Assembly (NCBI RefSeq): GCF_963675165.1
Contig: NC_087391.1
Coordinates: 3,267,646 to 3,331,645 of the forward strand
DNA length: 64,000 nt
Direction: 5' to 3'
Origin: Halichondria panicea
Taxonomy: Eukaryota; Porifera; Demospongiae; Suberitida; Halichondriidae
Below the pieces are notes generated by a model that had not been told where the DNA came from, did not search any database, and saw nothing but the letters and a program-made list of their open reading frames with translations. Shown here in pieces: positions 56,058 through 64,000 of the stretch. Made by a program: the position numbers and the translations under genes. The first letter of the stretch is position 1. Each line of letters opens with the position of its first letter.

Positions 56058-56290
56058 TTGCAATCAAGCGACGCACGTATACAATGTGGCAAGTTGATTC
56101 GATGGCGGTTCATCACACACGCGGCCGGTTTTCACGCTTGGTTGTCTACATATTATGTGCTAACAACAATAAATCAGAAACAATTTTATCGGGTGGTGTT
56201 TCAAGATTTGGCACGGGGAGAAAGGGGAGAAAACATCAAGGTGTGGGACTGACTACTCACGACAATGATGTAAGCTCAGTCACTACTGGG
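56058..56290 (+). pseudogene. Integrase-core DDE fragment (same family as 42490-43480)
   Basis: Two plus-strand frames give MWQVDSM, then IRWRFITHAA, FSRLVVYILCANNNKSETIL and RGENIKVWD. This corresponds to the segment from the first catalytic Asp through the following strand, up to the start of the second-Asp block of the rve-type family seen at 42.5-43.5 kb. A deletion and frame changes separate the pieces. Nothing of the N- or C-terminus is nearby. Confidence 0.6.
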
Positions 56291-56844
56291 AGTTCAACGC
56301 ATAATGAACGAATTGAAAGAGGATGAAGATATTTTGAGTTGCATCAATGATGTTTGTTTTACACACCGCGTATAAACTGAAACTTTAATGCTTTTCAAGA
56401 TAGCTGGAGTGAAGGAAGGAAATCGAACCCCGTACCAACTGTTTTGGAAAGGTTAGCCCTTGTCCAAGATGCATTAACATTGTCCAATTGACTTTCCAAT
56501 ACCAAGTCAATCACCCCTTCAAACATGTTCTGATCAAGGAGCAAGTCTATACCGTAGTGCAATCCAAATTACTGGATATGCATTTCATAATAATATTATA
56601 ATTTATATCACCTGACTAAATTTGATTATCATAATAAGTTTATGATCCATTGAAATAATAGATGAAACACCAAATCATTGAATAATAATTATGATGAGTT
56701 ATGAAACAATCAGTCAGAGAGAATTTCTTCAATTCCCCACTTTCGAGCAAATGTGATTGTGTTTGTGCATGTGGACACACATGGGTAGCGATCCTCTTCA
56801 GAGAAACCAGTGTTTAAGATTTGAGTACAATCTACCGATAGTGT

Positions 56845-56935
56845 TGAAACACAGAAACTAATAGTAGACATTGTGAGACTAACTGATTAAGTCATTGTAA
56901 TTAGACATGTAAGTAATTTTTGTTAACACATGTGC
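56845..56935. repeat. Direct repeat of 54868-54960
   Basis: GAAACTAATAGTAGA, AAGTAATTTTTGT and AACACATGTGC occur in the same order and orientation at both places. This suggests a shared LTR- or UTR-type segment of an unidentified element. Confidence 0.55.
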
Positions 56936-57489
56936 AAACTGAACTGGATTTCGAAGTTATTGTAGATGAACTAAAATTCAACAACATTGTTGTACAGTTG
57001 TAAACTACCACTTCTGGCCCTGTGTTTGTTCCTAGAAGCTGCTACTAAGTATGGCATGTATTAGGTGCGACTATGGTGAGGAAAGAATATTAGAGTGGCT
57101 GCACATAATTATGTTACAAACCACATTGAACGCCTCTGGAGTGATGTGCACAGAAGTGTAACGAAAATGTACTACCGCTTATTTTATTTCCTAGAATAGC
57201 TGGATCCCCTTAATGAAATACTTTGTGTATCTTCCAAGGATAAGTTAAATTGAATTGTTCGCATGGTCTTTGTTTGCCTTTGTTTGCACCATGCACCATT
57301 CATCGCCCAGTGTTAGTAGGTCCTACTCTCTTGTATTAGTAAGGCTAGAGCAACAACTCATCATGCTTCAACACATTTTATCAATAATTGTAATTTCTAA
57401 TTATACAAAAAACAGAAAATTGTAATACTGAGAATACTGACAAGTGAAATAAACGATCAGTACCATACAGAAGTTCCATAAGTGCAAGT
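56936..57489. other. Gene-free stretch downstream of BEL/Pao copy 3
   Basis: No coding sequence is recognised. This is where the 3' LTR of the minus-strand BEL/Pao copy should lie. I found no matching 5' LTR upstream of 59.8 kb, so I did not annotate one. Confidence 0.4.
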
Positions 57490-59800
57490 TCCAACATATA
57501 CCGCCGGCCAAAGACTAATTGTCTTTTACGTAGAGTATCGGAACAATCTTGACAACGGGACAAGTGTATTCTCTTCTAGAACTTGCCCGAATAGTTACTA
57601 CTCGAACTATACCGTCCTTTCCGGGATGTGTCTTAATGATTCTTGCGAGGGGCCGGGGTGGTATTGTACATCGACGTTGCATGGCTGATAAATATTCGGT
57701 AGACCATCGGTCCCAAAGGTGCTTCACGAGTAATTGACAAAGGTGCCAACGTTTCAGCAGTGTAAGATTTAATTCGGGATTGGCCAAGGGTCGGCCAATT
57801 AAAAAATGACCAGGCGTCAATACTTGAATACCATCATCATCGTCACACGGAAGACGAGTTAGGGGTCTGCTGTTGAGACATGCGGGTTAGCACAGTAGTC
57901 ATTTCCTCAAAGGTGAGTTTAACTGTACCAACAATGCGCGACAAATGCTTCTTGAGACACAGTCCACCAAAGTGTGGTGCTCTCTCTGGTCCCATTTGAT
58001 TTTTTGGGTAGTACAAAAATCCGATACGAGTCTTGGTTTGGCTTAGAAAGTCGTATAATTCCTTAATCTGTCGAGCGGCTCCCACAAAATTCGTGCCATG
58101 ATCACTCCACATAAGGGTTGGTTTCCCTCTACGGGCTATGAAGCGGCAATAAATGATTCAGATGTCAAATCAGATACGAGTAACGGAGAGAGACACGAAA
58201 ACACAAATGTACGCCACTGGATAGCCGTGTTTTACGTATATCGGTCCAGCGTAGTCTAGTTCAACTCTATCAAACACGGAGTCAGGAGTGACTCGTTCCT
58301 TGGGTAACTGACCCATCAATGGGGATTCAGTTCTCAGACATGTACGTCGACAAATGACACAGCTACGAGTGATCGACTTCTTACCACCAATAAAATGATA
58401 TTGGCTACTAAGTGATGCAGCAACTAGCAAAGGACCAGCATGTAGCAGACGTATATGCTCTCTGCGAATGAGCAGTTTGCTGATCGGATGACTTCCGTGA
58501 GGATCATAAGATGACGGTGCATTTTCTTGACGACCACCCACACGTAAGAGCTGTTTGTCGTCAATGAATGGACGAAGAGATATCAAACGACTAGATTTGA
58601 GAAGATGAGCTTTCTCCGAGCTGAATGAATCAGTTTGACACACACGTAGCCAGTACACCTCAGCTTGTTCCAATTCAATCACTCTGAGGGGGCCAATTCT
58701 TGGTGCCAGTTTTTTCACTTTGGCTTGGAAATTGTTCACAAATCTTTTCACCCAAGCGGTGACTCTTGTTAGTCTTGTGAAACTCGAGAATTGGTCACGG
58801 GGTATGATCGGTATTAAGACATGAGAGCAAATTTCTTCAACTTCTTCCGAGGTTTGAGATCTAGATGTGCATTCCACTCTATTCCTAGAGTTTTTGTGTA
58901 CTCGTCCTCCCTTTCAGTGAAAGTGTGCAGGGGTTGTTGGGCGAGTAGCTCATGTCTTTCAAGACAATAGTTTCACTTGAGTTCCATTTTTGAAGCAGGA
59001 ATCCACCTTTGTCAAATAGCTTCTGCAGCTGTTGTTGTAACTGTATGGCCATTTCAATGGTGTCAGCACCTGTTAGACCATCATCCACATAGAATGATTC
59101 CTTCACCGCCTGAGATGCAAGTGGAAATTCCAGAGCATAATCAGAGGCGTTCTTCTTTACACACATATTTGCTATGAAGGAAGCAGATACACCGAATGTG
59201 ATTCGAGTCATCTTTGAGAACTTCTTCAGGTGAGCTTCTCCACACGAACCGATGTAGATCTTTGTCTTCAGAGATAAGCTCGATTGCACGATACATTCTG
59301 CTAACATCTGCAATTCTGTGAAAGCGGAAACGTAATAGTACATCCACCAACGAAGAATGTACGGTCGGTCCTACTAGTAGGTTGTCGTTTAATGATACTC
59401 CAGTTGAGGTTTTTGCCGAAGTTACTGCACGAACTTTCGTGGTAGTGCTGGAGGATTTCATTACGGCATGTATTGGCAAATAGAAAACTTGCTGTGTTGG
59501 TTTGTCTAGGTCAGACTCTGGAACTGATTCGGCATGTCCCATATCGAAATATTCATCTATGACTGCCTTAACTTCAGGGAACAATCCCTTAGAGTGAAGG
59601 GAACGCTCGAATTGCGTATACCGACGAACTGTTTGCATCCTCGATTCGAATCAGGTTTCTTGGGCAACGGTACAATAAATCTGCCAGATTTCGACCGAAT
59701 GTGCAAAGTGCTTCACAACTCCAGCTTCTTCTGGTGTCAATACCAGATCTTCAGATGGATTTTCCTCAAGTTCCCAGAATTTTCGTAGTAGATCATCACC
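57490..59800 (-). pseudogene. BEL/Pao retrotransposon pol, copy 3 (RT and integrase, RNase H deleted)
   Basis: This is the most complete of the three BEL/Pao copies. Minus strand 59790-59640: LLRKFWELEENPSEDLVLTP. 59638-59280: FPEVKAVIDEYFDMGHAESV, QQVFYLPIHAVMKSSSTTTK, NDNLLVGPTVHSSLVDVLLR. 59220-58950: MTRITFGVSASFIANM and SFYVDDGLTGADTIEMAIQL with the YVDD catalytic box. The next block, 58877-58170, starts beyond RNase H: LEQAEVYWLRVCQ, then the integrase zinc region CVICRRTCLRTESPLMGQLP and DRVELDYAGPIYVKHG. 58112-57843 has MWSDHGTNFVGAARQIKELY. 57820-57500 is the C-terminal DUF5641-type region (MTPGHFLIGRPLANPELNLT). RNase H and the connection are deleted near 58880, and at least five frame changes occur. 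Confidence 0.9.
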
Positions 59801-60500
59801 TGCAACATGATGGATGTTGCAGGGTGTGATGCGAGACTATAGTCGACTCAGTAGAAGGAACATTGGTATTGCCCCATCCAAGTGTATTGCCCCATCCAAG
59901 TTTCGTTTGGAATGCTACGGGAGATCCTGGGGGGCCACACCGCCGGCCATCGAGCAACACGGCAACAATGAGCAACACGGCAACAAAGACAAGGAGAATG
60001 TCGACTCTGCCAGTCAGCTAAGGGAATGTCAGACAAATGGTTCTAGCTGAGATCAAACGAGACGGGCGATGAGGTAGATCACACGTTACTATCGGAGACA
60101 CTATAGCAACCACATCAATGGTCTCTCCTGGGGGGCTTGTAGTGATGATACTGAAACTTGCGACCAACTATAGCAACCACATCAATGGTCTCTCCCTGGG
60201 GGGCTTGTAGTGATGATACTGAAACTTGCGACCAGTAACTCCAGAAATGTGTGTTTTTTGCCGAGAACGAGGTAAGTTCGTCTTGCCAATCGTTCAGTGA
60301 CGAACGATGCAGACGAGGCACTCTGCACTATCGAGGGAGCTCAAGCAGTGATAACAGACCCCTCTGGGGACTTCACCTTGACGTAGCTCGAATCTTCATA
60401 ACAGTATTAGATGAGACATTAACCGAATAGCCGCGGTTATGATTTCATACGTAGTACCGCCCACCGCGGAACCAAAATCTAATTAATTTTAAATTACTTT
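59801..60500. other. Upstream region of BEL/Pao copy 3 with a 60-bp duplication
   Basis: ATAGCAACCACATCAATGGT and the following ~45 nt occur at 60109-60170 and again at 60171-60235, differing by one C. GTATTGCCCCATCCAAGT is duplicated at 59867-59899 and GAGCAACACGGCAACAA at 59952-59986. Decayed gag or protease sequence may be here, but I cannot identify it. Confidence 0.5.
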
Positions 60501-60507
60501 CATTATC

Positions 60508-61245
60508 AGCTCCTAGCAAAGAAAGATGCGTAGCTAAGAAGTTTTCTGCAGGAAACTTTGTTGCAAACTAGTCTAGGTAACCAGCCAAGGCCCCAGCGAA
60601 GGATCATTTCACAAGTAAGCTCTGTGTGTGTATAGCGATCATCATTTTCCTAGTCTAGCCTTTAGAAGCTTTTTGAGATGATTTAATATGCTTGTCCACC
60701 TACCTAGATAGCCTCTGAGTATACTGAGTTTAGTTAGTTTAGAGCCTGTTTTTTTAGTGTAGTCTACAAGGTTTGATATTCAAATTATTTTCTCTTTTTC
60801 AGCATTCGCCTCTAGCAAAGAAAGATGCATAACTTGGAAACAGTGACAGTTTTCTTTATTCAACTTCGTAGCAAAGTAGTCTACAGTTTACTGTGTCAGG
60901 ATCTCCTGGTTTCCAACGGCAACGGAAAAGTCAACCAGCCAAGGCCAGAGCGAGGGATCTCTTCAGAGGTAAGCGTATTATAGCAAGCATTATGTAGCTA
61001 GTTATGAGTATACTTGTGTAGAAGCTGAGTTAGTGTTTAGAGCCTGTTTTTAGAGTGTAGTGTACAGTGTTTGATATTCAATTATTATTCTTTTCAGTAT
61101 GGCAAAGAAAGATGCACCCTTAGTAACAGTAACAGTTCTCTTCAAGCTACCTTGTAGCTAGTTACTCTGTCAGGACCTCCAATCTGAACAGTCAACCAGC
61201 CAAGGACAGAGCGAGATTGTGTGCGTATGATTATAGCGATGCTGT
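60508..61245 (+). repeat. Three tandem diverged copies of an exon-like unit
   Basis: A unit beginning TAGCAAAGAAAGATGC (60512, 60815) or TGGCAAAGAAAGATGC (61099) and ending with CAACCAGCCAAGG...AGCGA (60580, 60935, 61195) occurs three times at about 290-300-bp spacing. Copies 2 and 3 are preceded by TTTTTCAG / TTTTCAG. Copies 1 and 2 are followed by CAAGTAAGC / GAGGTAAGC, exactly as spliced exons would be. The linkers also repeat (AGAGCCTGTTTTT, TTTGATATTCAA). None of the copies keeps a shared open frame, so a spliced non-coding RNA or decayed exon duplication fits better than protein. Confidence 0.6.
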
Positions 61246-61419
61246 ACATAGTGTTCTTAGCTGATAATGCGCTTACCTACGTAGCTTGTAAAGTGTACGC
61301 AGTGTGTTGAAGCCGAGTTTAAAATACAGAAGCCTATATGTACGCTCAGCAGTGTTGCAATGTAAAGGGGTCATCCGAGGGGTCCGCAACGGGCCAAAAT
61401 TCTGTACGAGATTCTGGAA

Positions 61420-61585
61420 TCTTAAAGATTCCAACGAGATTCCGAGATTCCGATGGATTCCATTCGAAGATTTCAAGATTCCATTCAAGATTCCGAGATT
61501 TCTAGAAGATTTCAAGATTCCATTCAAGATTCCAAGATTTCTAGAAGATTTTAAGATTCCAGAAAGATTCCTATAAGATTTTTGG
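61420..61585. repeat. AAGATTCC minisatellite
   Basis: Tandem, slightly degenerate AAGATTCCATTCAAGATTCC and GATTTCTAGAAGATTTC units. The reading phase stays open on both strands because the motif lacks stops. Inverted NTTCNNGAANN-like pentamers (TTTCTAGAAGATTTC) occur, but clustering of GATTCC alone explains them. Confidence 0.8.
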
Positions 61586-61925
61586 CAGTCATGGGCGTTG
61601 GCCACGCCCTGATCTAGTCGATCGCCGCCGCCCTCCTTCCAGGCAATGGTAGAGGGTGCCGGCGCCCCACTAGCCCTGCCATGCATGCAAAAAAGCTAGA
61701 TGCCATAGCTAGGCAGGCTAGACTATAGACATTTAGTATGAGCACTTATTATTATAATAGTATGTATTATATCTGAATTGATGAACATTATAAAACACTA
61801 TTAAAGTCATTGATTGTAACTACTCAGTTTATCGACACTTGGTGCAATACCATAATCCCTTTTTCACTTTGGGATGCATCTAATATGGAACCAATCTTCA
61901 CATCCGTCCGTCACATCCTACCATT
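61586..61925. other. Gene-free stretch
   Basis: No gene. Contains GCCGGCGCC-type GC-rich sequence at 61660 and AT-rich flanks. Confidence 0.4.
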
Positions 61926-61929
61926 CCTT

Positions 61930-63960
61930 GGCCTCATCTGCACATCTACAGTAGCAATACACTGGGATTTTAAAAGTGCGTGCAGGTCCTGGTCTTTTTG
62001 TTCGCAATACATTAAAAAGATCCATTGTTTTTGTGGTAAAACACTTGTACAAGTGGTCCCTCATTTGCTGCTGGTCGTAACATGGATCTAGTCCATGTGC
62101 AAGGCTGGTACAATTTGCAGCTGCAAACAGTGCACAGTCATTTTGACCAGCTTGTTTGTTGACATTACACGTGTTTACAGTTACTTTTGTTCGCTGTCTG
62201 TGTGCACTAATTTAGCCAATAATTGCTGTGTGCGTTTGCTCAATGAAGAGTGCATGGAGTCATACACAGACATTCTGTGCCACATGTCGTAGTGGATACA
62301 GTTATCCAATGGTTACCATTTACGTGTAATATTTGAATGGAGTTTTCAGAGAGTGAGTTTTCAGAGAGTGGTTGCAAATTGCTATTCTCCAAAGTTTGCG
62401 TAAGCACATTACGTAGACCATTAAGATGTGGTAATTTTACCTTCAATAGATCTTGACATGTGAGCATCGTTTAGCCATTTTCCATTCAATAATGACCTTC
62501 AAATTTCAGCCAAGGATCTGAACACACAAGTTTGTCATCCACAACAATTATCTCCGTCTTTTTGTATCAGACATCAATTTTGTTCGAGGTAAATTGTAAG
62601 TTTTAATTTTCAGATCCAAAAATGCTAAGCACTCTTTTTTGAGTAGAAGATTTTCTTTGAAAGGTGTCAACACCCTCTTTGGCAGAACAATACAGTCACT
62701 CTTAGCACCTGTACTTGCTGTACTTGTCCTCCAAGCAATTGACAGGTATAGTGCACATATTATATATAAGAAGCAAGTGGGCAGTAAACATTCAAAGTGC
62801 TTTGTGACACTTGAAACGACCTTGTCGATCCTGGTACAAAATCATACATTGTACCTCCAATATTCTTGACAGATATCTCGGCGGAATACTTATACTGTTG
62901 CGTGTACTTACTTGATTTGTCTGTGCTGTTTGCAAATTGTAATACTCGTCCAAGTTTATAATTGTCCTTATCCATAAATGCACACAACTCTCCAAGAGAA
63001 ACTAAAGTCGACACATGTAGGTTTTCATTGATGTTTTCAGTAGACAGCAACAATTTATTGGATTCTGAAGAATACGGTTGTTTACTCCTAACTCTAAATA
63101 GCCGATCAGAGGATACGTGCTCACTCTCTTGCAGCAACCACACAGCAGTTGTTTTTCTGATAAAAACTGTTCGTTGGCTTGAAGCCTGCACCTTAACAAA
63201 GCGAGAAAAAGAACAAAGCGAGAAAAAGGGCTGTCTTTTGGTTTCATCTTGTACTTCTGAGTGTCCAAACTGGTTGGTACATGGTCAACAGTGGAATCGC
63301 ATGGAACAAAAATAGATACAGTTGAACTTTTGCAGATTATTTAATTTGTTCTTGACTTCAGTATGTAATAAGCCACAGTCAGAGAGAGTGTCAGATGCAT
63401 TTTCTGAGCATACTTCTTTTACTAGAGATGAAACAGATGAATCATATTCTGGTGTGATTTCATCATCGTTTTTATTTCATCATCGTTTTTATCACTGTCA
63501 CTATCGTCATCTTCACCATCAATAGCTACGTGACCACTTACCTTTTTTGAGAATTCCCATTCTTTCCATTGCTGCCTTTGCATCTATATGAGCATGTATA
63601 TGAGCATGTATATGTGCAACATACGTGTTCTTTCCATCTTTTTTCGAGTTTTTTTTGGCTTTAGGAAATGCAATGTCTTCTGACATTTCTGACTGTATAT
63701 AAAACTTTGTACCTACAGCATCTGATATGTTCTCTAACAGGTGAGACCCACTGATGATGTGCAGCACATCGTCAAAGTTTTGTTTGTCCTTATGGTTGAC
63801 ATCTTTTTCTCTCAGGTCTTCGCCAAATAAAAGCTGGAGCATTCGAATGTGATGGCCACCTGCTACATATTTTCCTAAAGCCAATATCACTGAAGGCTTG
63901 AGTAGACGTGACTTCAATTTAACAGCAGTGTGCAGTGTCCTGTACAAATGCAATAGCAGT
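61930..63960 (-). CDS. C48 (Ulp1-like) cysteine-protease-domain protein, TE-type, runs near the right edge
   Basis: Minus strand. 63953-63520: GKYVAGGHHIRMLQLLFGED then DKQNFDDVLHIISGSHLLEN. 63190-62760: TTAVWLLQESEHVSSDRLFR, LHVSTLVSLGELCAFMDKDN, YSAEISVKNIGGTMYDFVPG. 62467-62290: LTCQDLLKVKLPHLNGLRNV, then SIQILHVNGNHWITVSTTTC with the catalytic His (codon near 62309). The frame changes to VYDSMHSSL, with the catalytic Asp, and VNKQAGQNDCALFAAANCTS holds the Gln and catalytic Cys (codon 62134-62136). It ends near 61940. The His-Asp-Gln-Cys order is that of Ulp1/SENP-type proteases, found in host deSUMOylases and in several DNA transposons (for example Zisupton and some MULEs). A 15-nt in-frame duplication (62338-62370) and a frame change near 62285 occur. 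The N-terminus may extend beyond the window. Confidence 0.6.
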
Positions 63961-64000
63961 GGGTTTCAGAAGAAACCAAGGCTTCCATTCTAATGGAATT

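Noticed and set aside
56400..56460. Possible minus-strand tRNA (GGGGTTCGATTTCC-like T-arm)
   Set aside because: The T-stem and acceptor stem do not pair and no anticodon arm could be found.
59801..60060. Possible 5' LTR of BEL/Pao copy 3 because CCGCCGGCC recurs at 59939
   Set aside because: Only the 9-mer is shared with 57501; the sequences on either side do not match.
61440..61580. Heat-shock-element-like clusters (TTTCTAGAAGATTTC)
   Set aside because: They arise from the minisatellite unit itself and there is no adjacent gene start.
61273..61686. Minus-strand ORF rich in SSRNLGILNGILK repeats
   Set aside because: It is the AAGATTCC minisatellite read in an open phase; the plus strand is equally open.

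Overview
The window is a gene-poor, AT-rich, repeat-dense piece of an animal nuclear genome. Spliced exons with GT/AG junctions, very short introns (about 30-70 nt), AT-rich intron motifs of the AATTATAATTAT type and a large set of eukaryotic transposon families show this. The mix (BEL/Pao, CMC/EnSpm Tnp2-like, piggyBac, hAT, IS630/Tc1-like, THAP plus SWIM/YqaJ elements, a RAG1-like element, an expanded-type HECT gene) fits an early-branching marine invertebrate. A demosponge is my best guess, but this is inference. No rRNA, tRNA, CRISPR or prokaryotic operon was seen.

Layout. 0-9 kb: a partial unknown TE-type ORF, two broken BEL/Pao pol genes on the minus strand (2.3-3.9 and 6.8-8.8 kb), and between them a broken plus-strand gene of unknown function. 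9.7-15.7 kb: two piggyBac remnants in inverted orientation around a hAT-like non-autonomous element, a 650-bp TIR element (second copy at 28.8 kb), and a broken IS630/Tc1-like transposase. 17.8-19.4 kb: fragments of hAT transposase, a DIRS-like gag and a piggyBac transposase. 20.0-24.1 kb: a multi-exon RAG1-like transposase gene (N-terminal zinc region, RING, core motifs) in what looks like a 4.1-kb element. It sits inside one arm of a larger inverted repeat whose other arm is at 26.2-26.8 kb. 28-31 kb: a broken TE-type ORF, the TIR element copy and a small three-exon gene. 33.6-36.1 kb: a nearly complete transposon with about 57-bp TIRs, carrying an internally deleted THAP-DDE transposase (plus) and a SWIM-YqaJ nuclease (minus). 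41-43.5 kb: a hAT derivative and an integrase-type DDE gene. 44.7-47.3 kb: a HECT-type E3 ligase gene, the best host-gene candidate. 47.6-49.6 kb: a foldback element with an exact 8-bp target duplication and a 9-bp minisatellite, then about 730 bp of GT-rich simple sequence. 50-60 kb: Tnp2-like transposase, a LINE 3' end with a 30-nt poly(A), an integrase fragment and a third BEL/Pao pol. 60.5-64 kb: a triplicated exon-like unit, an AAGATTCC minisatellite and a C48/Ulp1-like protease gene running off the right edge.

Almost every coding region is broken. A recurrent cause is visible: exact tandem duplications of about 9-22 nt occur all along the window, and at several sites removing one copy restores the reading frame. 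Whether that is biology or an assembly artefact is the first thing to settle, because it decides how many of these genes are really pseudogenes.

The two most interesting items are the RAG1-like element at 20.0-24.1 kb and the THAP / SWIM-YqaJ transposon at 33.6-36.1 kb.
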